Origin: Maridesulfovibrio sp.
GTDB taxonomy: Bacteria; Desulfobacterota; Desulfovibrionia; Desulfovibrionales; Desulfovibrionaceae
Reading direction: 5' to 3'
Length of the DNA stretch: 64,000 nucleotides
Assembly (NCBI RefSeq): GCF_963678865.1
Contig: NZ_OY787459.1
Span: forward strand, 586,501-650,500
Each line of letters starts with the position of its first letter. The first letter of the stretch is position 1. The position numbers and the translations under genes are program-made. The notes under the pieces were generated by a model. It searched no databases and had not been told where the DNA came from. It saw only the letters and a list, made by a program, of their open reading frames with translations. Positions 47,806 through 56,278 of this stretch are shown here, piece after piece.

Positions 47806-48261
47806 TTATTGCCAACCCAAAGTTCGCTGTCGGAAAACAGGAGCCACGGATTCAACAGCTGTATCGGTAAGGGAATACATTTCCGGACCGTGATCATACC
47901 CCGCAAGGTGCAACATTGCATGCGCAAGAAGCCTTACAGTATGCTCTTCCGGCTGTTGACCGTAGAGCCTGGTTTCACGGACAAGTGTATCCACAGACAA
48001 AACTATCTCTCCTAAAAAATTATTTTTTTCCAGATCAGGAGCATCCGAAAAAGGAAAGCTGAGCACATTGGTCGGCCCCACGCACCCCAGAAATTCTTCG
48101 TTTACTTCTGCAATAGCGGCATCATTGACTATTTTAAGATCAAAGTCAAAACCTTCCACGCCAAGCACCTCAAGCAACATATCCGCCATATGCAGCAGTT
48201 CCCTCTTTGCAAGAGGGAAGTTAGCATCCGGGATACATTCAATGCTCAGATTTACGCCCAT
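47806..48261 (-). CDS. ybeY: Endoribonuclease YbeY
   Basis: YbeY is a zinc-dependent RNase for 16S rRNA 3' maturation and ribosome quality control. The metal motif H3xH5xH appears as HAMLHLAGYDH. The preceding FLGCVGPTNVLSFPF is the family FLG..x-TDVLSFPF block, with Asn for Asp. Length (151 aa) is normal. The ATG overlaps the phoH stop (TAATG), so it is coupled to phoH. Confidence 0.95.
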   Translation of the reverse strand: MGVNLSIECIPDANFPLAKRELLHMADMLLEVLGVEGFDFDLKIVNDAAIAEVNEEFLGCVGPTNVLSFPFSDAPDLEKNNFLGEIVLSVDTLVRETRLYGQQPEEHTVRLLAHAMLHLAGYDHGPEMYSLTDTAVESVAPVFRQRTLGWQ

Positions 48262-49241
48262 TATTTAGCGCCCTTGCACTCGTACGAGTCGTAGGCTTTT
48301 ACAATCCGGGCAACCAGAGGATGACGGATAACATCAGATTCTTCAAACTTGATAAAACTGATCCCACGCACGTCATGCAGAATATTGATCGCATCAACCA
48401 GTCCGGAAGGATCACGGTTGGGCAGGTCAATCTGGGTTATATCCCCGGTAACCACAGCCTTCGAACCGAAACCGAGGCGGGTAATAAACATCTTCATCTG
48501 TTCCGGGGTAGTATTCTGGGCCTCATCAAGAATGACGAAAGCATTGGAAAGAGTCCGTCCGCGCATAAAAGCCAGCGGCGCAATTTCAATTATATTTTCC
48601 TCAATCATGTCCTGCACTTTCCCCATATCAAGCATATCGTACAGCGCATCATAGAGCGGGCGCATGTAGGGATTGACCTTATCAACAAGGTCACCGGGCA
48701 GAAAACCGAGTTTTTCCCCGGCCTCAACGGCAGGACGAGTCAGGATGATCCTGTTGACTTCCTTGCGCTGCAGGGCATAGACAGCCATAGCCACAGCAAG
48801 ATAGGTTTTACCTGTCCCGGCAGGACCAACGGAAAAAACCATATCATTTTCACGTATTGCGGAAAAATAAGCCCGTTGGGTCAGAGTTCGCGGAGTCAAA
48901 GTCTTTTTCGGTGAAACCGCAAAGAGTTCGTCTCGGAAAATTTTAATCAGGTCGGCCTGTGGATCACGGCAGAGTATACGGTAGGCGGCCTCCACATCCT
49001 GCGGAAACACTTCCTTTCCGGACTTAAGCAATCTGTAAAGCTGGGTGAAAGACTTTGCCACCGGATCGATGAGCTCTTCGTTTTCAGCGATCAGCTGCAG
49101 GGAATTACCCCTACTCTCTATACGCACCCCGGACTGCCGTGAGATGAGATCAAGGTTGGAATTCTGGGCGCCGAACAGCACACTGGCCAGCCCAACATCA
49201 TCAAACTCAAGTTTAACCCGAAACTTTTCTTTATCTGCCAT
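48261..49241 (-). CDS. phoH: PhoH-like P-loop ATPase (YbeZ type)
   Basis: A 326-residue PhoH family protein. It has Walker A GPAGTGKTYLAVA, the family block LTRPAVEAGEKLGFLPGDL, and motif II FVILDEAQNTTPEQMKMFITR. The N-terminal part (1-110) resembles the RNA-binding extension of YbeZ. In many bacteria it pairs with ybeY, as here, for rRNA processing or decay. The Pho regulon origin of the name is not implied. Confidence 0.93.
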   Translation of the reverse strand: MADKEKFRVKLEFDDVGLASVLFGAQNSNLDLISRQSGVRIESRGNSLQLIAENEELIDPVAKSFTQLYRLLKSGKEVFPQDVEAAYRILCRDPQADLIKIFRDELFAVSPKKTLTPRTLTQRAYFSAIRENDMVFSVGPAGTGKTYLAVAMAVYALQRKEVNRIILTRPAVEAGEKLGFLPGDLVDKVNPYMRPLYDALYDMLDMGKVQDMIEENIIEIAPLAFMRGRTLSNAFVILDEAQNTTPEQMKMFITRLGFGSKAVVTGDITQIDLPNRDPSGLVDAINILHDVRGISFIKFEESDVIRHPLVARIVKAYDSYECKGAK

Positions 49242-49319
49242 TAATCATTTCCTGTTAATTTTTGGAGCATGGATACGGCAGGATTCAAGAATATGCAACT
49301 AATTAAGAGGTGACGCAAA

Positions 49320-49688
49320 TCAGATACCTAAAAGATCGTCCACTGCGGCCAGAATAGCTTTGGCGTTAAACGGCTTGGTAAAAGTATATTTTACACCGAA
49401 CATTTTTATCCAATCAAGAGAATCATAATTTGCGGAAGAGCTCCCGCCGGACACAGCGATAATCTTAACGTCCGGATTTTCCTTCATCAACTCGCGTACA
49501 GTCTGCACGCCTTCCTTTTCCGGCATAAAAATATCCGTGATAACCAGATCAATCAAATTGCTGTCATAGCCCTGTACAGCCTTAACTCCGTCTTCGGCTT
49601 CAGTAACAAGGTGCCCTTCTTTCTCCAGCATGGCTTTGAGGACCTGACGTGAAATGGGATCATCATCAACGACGAGAATCCGGGGCAT
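49320..49688 (-). CDS. Single-domain response regulator (CheY-like)
   Basis: A 122-residue receiver domain with no output domain. The acidic pocket VVDDDPISRQ, phospho-acceptor Asp52 (ITDIFMP) and the conserved Lys of TKPFNA are present. It should be phosphorylated by a histidine kinase; none is adjacent. It may belong to chemotaxis or a phosphorelay. The start has a good AAGGAGAG ribosome site. Confidence 0.92.
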   Translation of the reverse strand: MPRILVVDDDPISRQVLKAMLEKEGHLVTEAEDGVKAVQGYDSNLIDLVITDIFMPEKEGVQTVRELMKENPDVKIIAVSGGSSSANYDSLDWIKMFGVKYTFTKPFNAKAILAAVDDLLGI

Positions 49689-49819
49689 ATAAACTCTCCT
49701 TAACTTCCCAAAAAATTAATCAGACAATCTAAGACAGCAAACGCAAAAATTACAACGCAGCTGTCACGCTAGGATTTAACTGTTAAAAAAAAGATTTTCA
49801 AGACATTAAAGAAAAAAAC

Positions 49820-50986
49820 TTAGTAACGTGCTTTGCGGCTTCCCTTAAAAATTTCATATTCCAAAAGACGGCATTCGATTTTGGCATTATAAAAAACCAG
49901 CCTTCTCGAGGCCTTCAAACCGATAAACTTCGCCAACTCAAGATTACCGGTAAAAATAAACCCCTTATACCCCTGACACTTAGCTTTAAAAAAGTCACCG
50001 ATCGCAGTATATATTTTTTCAAGCTTGGTCCTGTTTCCAAGACGTTCACCGTACTCAGGGTTCATAATGATAACACCGCCACCGTCAGGGACTTCTGTGT
50101 CACGAAAATCGCAGACATCAAACTGGATATGGTGCTCCACACCAGCTGCACGGGCATTCTTTTTCGCCGCTTCAACAGCCTCCGGATCAAGGTCTGTAGC
50201 GATAATCTTACCCTCTATGGAATCACGCTCACGGTCCTCGGCATCAATACAAAGGTTATCCCAGTATTCCTGATTGTAACCGGGAATACGCATGAAAGCG
50301 TAATTATCACGCATCAATCCGGGAGCACCGTTCAAGGCTACAAGCGCAGCCTCAATAGCCAAAGTGCCGCTGCCGCACATGGGAGAAACAAAATTGCCAC
50401 GACCGTACCATTTTGCAGCCCTGATCAGGGTTGCGGCCAGAGTCTCCTGCAAAGGTGCCTTATGCGGAAATTTACGGTAGCCCCGGCGGGAAAGAGGAAC
50501 ACCTGAAGTATCTAGATAAACAGTACATTCATCATCTTTCCAATGCAGAAAAACTACAATTCCGGACATATCAGGCCCGGAGGAAGGACGCCGGCCGCTC
50601 TTCTCGCGGATGCGGTCCACAATTGCATCCTTGACCTTGACGTTGGCAAAACGGGAATCATTTACGGTTTCAGTGCGCACAGACGAAGTCACTGTAAGAT
50701 AACCGTCCGGTGAAATAATTTTTTCCCAGACCATATCCTTGACCTGATTGTACATCTGATCCGGGGTATCCGCTTTAAATTTTTTAAGCTGATACATTAC
50801 ACGGTGCCCGCAACGCACCCAGAGGTTAAGCCGCATACAGTCGTTCAGGGAAGCCTTGGTTTCCACCCCGGCAGGAAGCTCAGCCCGGATTTTAAAGCCG
50901 AGGCGTTCCATCTCTTCGGCAAGATAAGGACTGAAATTTTTAGGACAGGTAACCAGCACAATACTTTTACGTTCAAAATCCAGCAT
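49820..50986 (-). CDS. THUMP domain class I RNA methyltransferase (RlmL/YpsC type)
   Basis: The N-terminal half holds a THUMP RNA-binding domain (about 55-155), the C-terminal half a Rossmann N6/N2-type methyltransferase. SAM motif I lies in FVSPMCGSGTLAIEAALVA and motif III in IIATDLDPEAVEAAKKNA. The catalytic motif reads NPEYGERLG instead of NPPY. The ATG at 50986 (MLDFERKSIV) follows GGTGAGG; a TTG at 51004 is less likely. Target is probably 23S rRNA (G2445-type) by family; 388 aa is the length of the YpsC-like single enzyme. Confidence 0.88.
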   Translation of the reverse strand: MLDFERKSIVLVTCPKNFSPYLAEEMERLGFKIRAELPAGVETKASLNDCMRLNLWVRCGHRVMYQLKKFKADTPDQMYNQVKDMVWEKIISPDGYLTVTSSVRTETVNDSRFANVKVKDAIVDRIREKSGRRPSSGPDMSGIVVFLHWKDDECTVYLDTSGVPLSRRGYRKFPHKAPLQETLAATLIRAAKWYGRGNFVSPMCGSGTLAIEAALVALNGAPGLMRDNYAFMRIPGYNQEYWDNLCIDAEDRERDSIEGKIIATDLDPEAVEAAKKNARAAGVEHHIQFDVCDFRDTEVPDGGGVIIMNPEYGERLGNRTKLEKIYTAIGDFFKAKCQGYKGFIFTGNLELAKFIGLKASRRLVFYNAKIECRLLEYEIFKGSRKARY

Positions 50987-51073
50987 ATAAACCTCACCGG
51001 GCAATTAAATTCCCTGAAATATATTTAATACGGGTAGTAGATCAAATTCATGCATACACCCTTTAACTCAATA

Positions 51074-51106
51074 AAAAAAGGCTCCACCAGTACGGCAGAG
51101 CCTTAT
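51074..51106 (-). terminator. Intrinsic terminator after the symporter gene
   Basis: A 7-bp stem aaggctc/gagcctt (51080-51086 with 51100-51106) is followed on the minus strand by seven Ts. Confidence 0.85.
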
Positions 51107-51134
51107 AAACATAACCAGGCTAAACAACAAGCTC

Positions 51135-52607
51135 TTATTTTTTTAAAGACACCTGCATCTTTTCAAAATCAGCGAGTATCTGCTCATCCTTCTGAGGCGC
51201 AAACATGTTTACAAGCATAATGGTCAATAAGTTTGCAACAAAACCCGGCACAATTTCATACATGGTAGCGCCCAGCCCGGAATCCTTCCAGAAAACAAGA
51301 ACCAGCGTTCCGACCACCATGCCGGAAAGCGCAGAAATCCAAGTTGTTTTTCTGCTGAACAGCGAAAAAAGAACTACAGGACCGAAAGCGGCACCGAATC
51401 CGCCCCAGGCATAAGAAACCAGCCCAAGGACAGTGTTGCCCGGAGTCAAAGCCATGCTCATGGCAATGATGGAAATAACCAGAACACATAGACGGCCCAC
51501 GAGCATGAGTTCTTTTTCCGATGCGTCACGGCGCAGGATTTTCTTATAAAAATCCTCAGTCAGTGCAGAAGAAGAAACCAGCAACTGAGAATCGATAGTG
51601 GACATGATGGCAGAGAGAATCGCCGCCAGCAGGACACCGCCCACCCAAGGATTGAAGAGCTTGGAAATCATATAAATAAAGACTTTTTCCTGCTCCCCGC
51701 CATGAAGACCGTCAAACATCGGAATTGCAACCATACCGACAACAACCGCTCCGGCAAGAGAAATTACAACCCAGATAAGTGCTACTGCTGTAGCTTTGGG
51801 CAATTCTTTAATTGAACTGATGCCCATAAAACGGGTCAGGATATGAGGCTGTCCGAAATAGCCAAGACCCCAGGCCATGGTGGAAATGACCGCAATGATA
51901 GAGATAGGCGTTCCCGCACCGTTATGGAAAAGGCTGGTGGAAATATTCTTGGCCGCCATTTCAGCTTCAATGACAGAAATGCCACCATTATCAATTGTTC
52001 CAAGCAATGGGACAAGAACTATAGCAAAAAACATCAAACCGCCCTGAAAGAAATCTGTCCAGCAGACAGCCATGAATCCGCCCAGAAAAGTATAGGAAAC
52101 AATTACTACCGCACCTGTGATAACGGCCACGGAGTAATCAATGTTGAACATGGACTCAAAAAGCTTACCTGCAGCCACCAGACCGGATGAGGAATAGATA
52201 GTAAAAAAGATCAAGATGATGACCGCAGAACCTACCCGCAAAAGGCTGGTAGGATCATTGAAACGCTTTTCAAAAAAGGATGAAATTGTAAGAGTATCGG
52301 TCAACTGGGTGTAAACACGCAGACGGGCGGAAACAAAAATCCAGTTCAAGGCAGTTCCCACAAAAAGACCGATTGCGATCCATGCTTCAGTCATACCGCC
52401 AAGATATATGGCTCCGGGCAATCCCATGAGCAGCCATCCCGACATATCACTGGCCTGTGCCGAAAGAGCCGTAACCCAGCCACCAAGACCTCGCCCGCCG
52501 AGGATATAGCCTTCAATATCAGAAGTTCGCTTGTAAAAATACCACCCCACAGCCAGCAGGAAAACCAAATAAACGCCAAAAGTAAGCAAAGTCTCAGTCT
52601 GAATCAC
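51135..52607 (-). CDS. putP: Sodium/solute symporter, PutP-type (Na+/proline)
   Basis: A 490-residue SSS family transporter with about 12-13 TM segments. Family blocks are DIEGYILGGRGLGGWVTALSAQASDMSGWLLMGLPGA, and RLRVYTQLTDTLTISSFFEKRF, both close to E. coli PutP. Na+-coupled proline uptake is the likely role. The GTG at 52607 (MIQTETLLTFG) has AAGGA at 6 nt; the upstream TTG frame adds 13 residues without support. A terminator follows. Confidence 0.88.
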   Translation of the reverse strand: MIQTETLLTFGVYLVFLLAVGWYFYKRTSDIEGYILGGRGLGGWVTALSAQASDMSGWLLMGLPGAIYLGGMTEAWIAIGLFVGTALNWIFVSARLRVYTQLTDTLTISSFFEKRFNDPTSLLRVGSAVIILIFFTIYSSSGLVAAGKLFESMFNIDYSVAVITGAVVIVSYTFLGGFMAVCWTDFFQGGLMFFAIVLVPLLGTIDNGGISVIEAEMAAKNISTSLFHNGAGTPISIIAVISTMAWGLGYFGQPHILTRFMGISSIKELPKATAVALIWVVISLAGAVVVGMVAIPMFDGLHGGEQEKVFIYMISKLFNPWVGGVLLAAILSAIMSTIDSQLLVSSSALTEDFYKKILRRDASEKELMLVGRLCVLVISIIAMSMALTPGNTVLGLVSYAWGGFGAAFGPVVLFSLFSRKTTWISALSGMVVGTLVLVFWKDSGLGATMYEIVPGFVANLLTIMLVNMFAPQKDEQILADFEKMQVSLKK

Positions 52608-52981
52608 AATAAATCCTTTTTTGATCAAGTAATAAAACAAAAACAACCTAAAACGTAAAAAGGGGCTACTATTTAACCATTCAGACTATTGTGTACAAGT
52701 TATTTTTTTTTAGCGCAGATTGTACGGTAACTTGAGCATAACGGATTAAATTATTCAGTTTTTGAATCAAAAAGATCATTATTTTCATTTGAAGTAATTC
52801 CATTTACGAAAAAAAGGCTAACGTACAGTACTATTAATTTGCAGCATGTAATTTTCATTGAAAACAACGCACGATATGGTCAAAGGATTCTAGTCAAATC
52901 AACTTGACAGCAATGGTCGGTTGCAAAGAAGATAAGCAACAGGAAATGCATAAATGCAAACTTTAAAACAAGGGGAAGACC
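52608..52981. other. Gene-free divergent promoter region
   Basis: These 374 AT-rich bases hold no convincing gene. They separate the minus-strand symporter from the plus-strand small membrane protein. A perfect TTGACA occurs at 52904-52909 on the plus strand, without a clear -10 at normal spacing. No repeats or RNA genes are seen. Confidence 0.5.
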
Positions 52982-53365
52982 TTGCTGCCACTAATACTTG
53001 CAGGCATAACCCTGCTGACGATAATCGGGATTTCAATCTATGCGAAAAAGAAAGGGCAAAGCGGATTCGGGGTCTTCTTCCTGCTCTACAGTATAATTTC
53101 CATACTCGTATACATTGTTACCCTGCCGGAAGGAAAACCATTCATGCCGGTGGATATTCTTGGGCAGATCGGGGTCATCGTCACTTCTATCGGCGTAATC
53201 GTTGCCCATGCCAAAGGTGCCAGAAAATTTATTTACGCCTTGCCCGGTTTAATAATACTTGGAATATCACTCTCCATCCACATGAGCAAAGTACCACCGC
53301 CACCGCAAAACGGGACCGCAGCAAACGGTACGGTAATCATGAAGTCAAACCAGACCCAAAAATAA
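52982..53365 (+). CDS. Small integral membrane protein, unknown function
   Basis: The 127-residue product has four hydrophobic segments (about 2-20, 28-46, 56-74, 83-99), a basic first loop (AKKKGQ), and a Pro-rich hydrophilic tail. I recognise no family. The start is TTG at 52982, preceded by AAGGGGA. A strong terminator follows directly. Confidence 0.7.
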   Translation: MLPLILAGITLLTIIGISIYAKKKGQSGFGVFFLLYSIISILVYIVTLPEGKPFMPVDILGQIGVIVTSIGVIVAHAKGARKFIYALPGLIILGISLSIHMSKVPPPPQNGTAANGTVIMKSNQTQK

Positions 53366-53368
53366 TGA

Positions 53369-53415
53369 AAAGCCCCTGCCTTGAACTTTCAAAGCAGGGG
53401 CTCCAAATTTTTTGC
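53369..53415 (+). terminator. Intrinsic terminator
   Basis: A 9-bp stem agcccctgc/gcaggggct (53371-53379 with 53394-53402) is followed by an A/T-rich tract ending in six Ts. Confidence 0.85.
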
Positions 53416-53432
53416 GTAATTCAACCATGGCC

Positions 53433-53666
53433 CTACTGAATCACCCTTCTTTCCGGATTCATCTTTTCAATCACATCATAAATCATTTCCGCAAACTTGC
53501 GCAGCCTTTGCGCGTATTGCTCATTGCCAACCTGCCCGGCATCCTGCTCAGCAAGAGTAGCTACAGCCTGTAACTGTACCGCTCCTTGCGCCAAAGTCAT
53601 CTGCCCGGATTTCATTTCGTCTGAAATATATTTAACCTGATCCGCATATTTTTTTAAATGATTCAT
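53433..53666 (-). CDS. Small helical hypothetical protein, 77 aa
   Basis: The product is an Ala/Gln/Glu-rich helical protein, MNHLKKYADQVKYISDEMKS to IEKMNPERRVIQ, with no signal. The frame is open upstream for hundreds of codons across the tRNA fragment and the integrase antisense, but only this end has the look of a real protein. Its ATG at 53666 has a weak ribosome site. No family is recognised. It is probably core genome next to the tRNA terminator. Confidence 0.5.
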   Translation of the reverse strand: MNHLKKYADQVKYISDEMKSGQMTLAQGAVQLQAVATLAEQDAGQVGNEQYAQRLRKFAEMIYDVIEKMNPERRVIQ

Positions 53667-53723
53667 GCAGGCTATGGATACACAAGACCAAGCAAAATTC
53701 AAGATCTGTATTGCAAGGCGAAA

Positions 53724-53733
53724 TAGGGGCCAA
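53724..53733 (+). repeat. TAGGGG-CAA repeat left of the att site
   Basis: The sequence taggggccaa matches the direct repeats before the integrase in nine of ten positions. It lies on the chromosomal side of the tRNA fragment, so it could be chance or an arm site of a related integrase. Confidence 0.35.
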
Positions 53734-53740
53734 AAACACA

Positions 53741-53791
53741 AAAACACCCCCTTACAACATCTATGCGGATGATGTTGTAAGGGGGTGTTTT
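53741..53791. terminator. Strong hairpin terminator downstream of tRNA-Leu
   Basis: A perfect 21-bp stem (53741-53761 with 53771-53791, 9-nt loop) lies just past the CCA end of the tRNA fragment. It is the natural terminator of the original tRNA-Leu gene on the minus strand, and it would also stop plus-strand transcription. Confidence 0.85.
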
Positions 53792-53800
53792 TATTACGGT

Positions 53801-53856
53801 TGGTGCGAAAGGAGAGACTCGAACTCTCACGGATTAACCGCTGGATCCTAAATCCA
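53801..53856 (-). other. Attachment site: 3' fragment of tRNA-Leu(UAG)
   Basis: Read on the minus strand, 56 bases give the 3' half of tRNA-Leu(UAG): the loop TTTAGGA with anticodon TAG, a variable arm, T-arm GAGAG/CTCTC around TTCGAGT, and an end CTTTCGCACCA. The D-arm and 5' acceptor half are missing; sequence past 53856 is unrelated to tRNA. This is the direct repeat left by integration into the tRNA 3' end, so the intact copy should lie at the other boundary beyond 64000. Confidence 0.85.
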
Positions 53857-53969
53857 AAAATAACTACATACAACAAGAGACCTACATAGACTTGACCGCA
53901 ATTAATCCAGTAATTAAAAGAGATCAGCAAAACCTGCACAAACCCATGCGCAACTCTTAATGAGGAAAA

Positions 53970-54009
53970 TAAGGGACAATTTACACTTGTAGGGGCAAAT
54001 AGGGGACAA
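53970..54009 (+). repeat. Three direct repeats before the integrase (putative arm-type sites)
   Basis: Three near-identical 10-mers, taagggacaa (53970-53979), taggggcaaa (53990-53999) and taggggacaa (54000-54009), are spaced 20 and 10 bp, two and one helical turns. Such repeats are typical arm-type binding sites of tyrosine integrases. The last also supplies the GGGGA ribosome site for the integrase gene. Confidence 0.55.
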
Positions 54010-54014
54010 AAAAA

Positions 54015-55160
54015 ATGGCCGATATTATTAAGGTAAAAAACATGACCGGTGTGTTCTATTATGAACACTCCACTAAGCGCTTTCGGGGAAAACCGGACCG
54101 CACCTTTTACATTTCCTACAAGATAAGCGGCAAGCGCAAAAAGGAAAAAATTGGCCTTCTGTCCGAAGGATTTTCTGCTGCATTCGCTTCCCAAGTACGC
54201 GCAGAACGCCTGCGACAACTCCGCAATCAGACTCTGCCGACCGCACTGCAGGGCAAAGACATCACTCTGGACCAAGCATGGGAACGTTTCCGGGATACCC
54301 ATCTCACGCTCAGTAAAAACTCTGAAACCGTGCAGATTGAAGACCAACGCTACTGTAAGCACATCCAACCAAGATTCGGCCATATGCAACTCTCCAGAAT
54401 CGCGCCATTTGATCTGGAAGAATTTAAATCCGATCTTCTGCAAAAATATGCACCCCAATCTACCAGCCACATCATTGGACTGATCCGCCGCACATATGCA
54501 AAACACATTGAATGGAAACTCTGGACCGGCACTCCGCCCACCGTAGATATTAAAATCTCCAAATCGGATAATGGCCGTTATCGATATCTGACCGTACAGG
54601 AAGCCAAAGAGTTGCTGGAAGAACTTAAACCGTCCAAAACTCCGCAAAGCCGAAAAGGAAGTATTACTACATATAATATGACTCTGCTGGCCCTGCATAC
54701 AGGAATGCGCTTCATTGAAATCGCAAACCTGCGCGGGGAACATATTAACCTTAAGAACGGAACCCTGCGCATCGTTGAAAGCAAAAACTATAAAGGCCGC
54801 ACCCTGTACCTCACCAGCCAGGTTTCTAACATGCTTTCTTCTCTGCCACTTAATACCGGCGCTCTTGTTTTCCCCTCTCAAAATGGAACTGTGATGAAAC
54901 GCATCAGCAAAGGCTTCGGTAATGCTGTTGACAGACTTGGCATTAACGAAGGGGTTATAGATGACCGGGATAAAATTGTATTCCATTCCCTGCGCCATAC
55001 CTTTGCAAGCTGGATGGCCATTGAGGGAGTCTCGCTTTACAGCATAGCCGACATGCTCGGCCACTCCAGCCTTGAAATGGTTAAACGTTACGCTCATCTC
55101 TGCCCCGATGTATACAAACAGGCAACCGTGACCTTTGAAGATTATTTTAACAGGCAATAG
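54015..55160 (+). CDS. Tyrosine recombinase (site-specific integrase)
   Basis: The 381-residue protein has an N-terminal arm-binding region (1-80), a core-binding SAM-like domain (about 82-170) and a C-terminal catalytic domain. Catalytic residues are Arg232 (TGMRFIEIANLR), His324-x-x-Arg327 (HSLRHTFASW), His350 (LGHSS) and Tyr359 (VKRYAH). It sits next to the tRNA-Leu fragment and should catalyse integration and excision of the element. Its 3' end overlaps the convergent excisionase-like gene by 14 nt. Confidence 0.95.
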   Translation: MADIIKVKNMTGVFYYEHSTKRFRGKPDRTFYISYKISGKRKKEKIGLLSEGFSAAFASQVRAERLRQLRNQTLPTALQGKDITLDQAWERFRDTHLTLSKNSETVQIEDQRYCKHIQPRFGHMQLSRIAPFDLEEFKSDLLQKYAPQSTSHIIGLIRRTYAKHIEWKLWTGTPPTVDIKISKSDNGRYRYLTVQEAKELLEELKPSKTPQSRKGSITTYNMTLLALHTGMRFIEIANLRGEHINLKNGTLRIVESKNYKGRTLYLTSQVSNMLSSLPLNTGALVFPSQNGTVMKRISKGFGNAVDRLGINEGVIDDRDKIVFHSLRHTFASWMAIEGVSLYSIADMLGHSSLEMVKRYAHLCPDVYKQATVTFEDYFNRQ

Positions 55161-55428
55161 TCTTTCTACCATTTGCTTCCAACCACTTGCGGAGTTTAGA
55201 CACCTCATAAACAACCTTAGTTCCGATCTTTGAATATTCTGGTCCACGCTTCTGTACCCTCCAGTTGCGGAGAGTATTGGGTGATACGCCAACCAGCTTA
55301 GCCGCCTCTGTTTCATCCACAGATAAACGCTGGTTCAACAAAGCTAGTTCAGCAACAGGAGCCATAATTTCACGCATAGCTGCCCGAAGCTCCTTGCGTG
55401 CTTCTTCGCTAGTAAACAGATTCCCCAT
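55147..55428 (-). CDS. Excisionase-like helix-turn-helix protein
   Basis: The 93-residue product carries a MerR/excisionase-type winged helix: TEAAKLVGVSPNTLRNWRVQKRGPEYSKIGTKVVYEVSKLRKWLEANGRKT. Such proteins bend att DNA to favour excision, or act as small regulators. The N-terminal helix (EARKELRAAMREIMAPVAEL) is an addition. The ATG at 55428 overlaps the preceding stop by one base (TGATG) and follows GGAG. It is the last gene of the leftward operon. Confidence 0.8.
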   Translation of the reverse strand: MGNLFTSEEARKELRAAMREIMAPVAELALLNQRLSVDETEAAKLVGVSPNTLRNWRVQKRGPEYSKIGTKVVYEVSKLRKWLEANGRKTIAC

Positions 55429-55961
55429 CACTCACTCCAAATTATATCAGTTAAAGCTTCCCCCACTGCCGTACCCAGTAGTGGTTCCGTATCCTCAACA
55501 CTCCCGACTTCATACAGCTCCTGTTCCATGGGGCCGGCCAAGGCTCTGATCAACTTCATTGACGATTGATCCATGTAACGCCACGGAGCTCTGTTCCCGG
55601 TCTGCACCTTCTCCAGATTAAGAGCAGTATCCAACTGCATATTTACCGCCAGCCAGAAATGCATCCATTCCTCAGTTCCGAACTCATGATCTGGAAACAT
55701 CTCCTCAATTACCCTATGAATTTCAGCAAACGTCAGATCCTTTGCTTTCACTGCCCGATGGCTGCTCAATGGTTCAAGTTTGGCAAGTGCAGTTTCGCTC
55801 CAGCGACCGATCGTTTCCAGCGCAGAATCAATTCTCTTGTCCGCTTTGACCGGATTATTGGAAAGCAGGTCTATGCCCGAATCAATCACCGAAAGCACAA
55901 TGTGAAGCTGTCTATTTGCAATTCCCTGCCTTCTCCGGCGGGAATTAATGTTCTTTGTCAT
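55428..55961 (-). CDS. Hypothetical protein, 177 aa, mobile element
   Basis: I recognise no family. The protein has a basic N-terminus (NSRRRRQGIANRQ), is mostly helical, and has no signal or TM segment. It overlaps both neighbours by 1-4 nt in the leftward operon (repressor, ParA, RHH-like, this gene, excisionase-like), so it is translated in coupling with them. A role in replication, partition or transfer is possible but not shown. Confidence 0.75.
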   Translation of the reverse strand: MTKNINSRRRRQGIANRQLHIVLSVIDSGIDLLSNNPVKADKRIDSALETIGRWSETALAKLEPLSSHRAVKAKDLTFAEIHRVIEEMFPDHEFGTEEWMHFWLAVNMQLDTALNLEKVQTGNRAPWRYMDQSSMKLIRALAGPMEQELYEVGSVEDTEPLLGTAVGEALTDIIWSE

Positions 55962-56278
55962 TTCCTGTTCCGCCTCCTTAAAGCTGCCTCAAGCCCACTA
56001 CCTTCCGGCTCCGCCAGACAGATCCGCAAGGACTCTTCCACCAGCATGGACTTACTCACCTTACCGACCTTCTTCTTCAGCTTGACCACGGCCATATCCG
56101 CTTCATCATTCAAATCCGAATGTATATATGAAGTAAGCTTAAATGGCTTCTCGTTAATTTCTAACGGTATGACGTCATGACGCTTTACCGCCTGACCGTC
56201 AGCCTTGTTATCTCCGGAAGTATTCCCACCAAGAACACTTCCAAGAATATCCGGAGTCGACTTCCTATTTCCGGACAT
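55958..56278 (-). CDS. Small RHH-like protein, probable ParA partner
   Basis: The 106-residue product has a flexible N-terminus and a C-terminal ribbon-helix-helix-like part: FKLTSYIHSDLNDEADMAVVKLKKKVGKVSKSMLVEESLRI. RHH proteins of this size often act as the centromere-binding partner of small ParA ATPases (ParG/Omega type). It overlaps the ParA gene by 14 nt, which supports this. The fold is inferred from pattern, not proven. Confidence 0.7.
   Translation of the reverse strand: MSGNRKSTPDILGSVLGGNTSGDNKADGQAVKRHDVIPLEINEKPFKLTSYIHSDLNDEADMAVVKLKKKVGKVSKSMLVEESLRICLAEPEGSGLEAALRRRNRK

Noticed and set aside
53801..53856. Functional tRNA-Leu gene
   Set aside because: The D-arm and 5' acceptor strand are missing, so it cannot fold into a tRNA; it is an attachment-site remnant.
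53667..55316. Very long open frame on the minus strand across the integrase and the tRNA fragment
   Set aside because: It is the antisense of the integrase for most of its length and crosses the att site; only the last 77 codons (53433-53666) look like protein.
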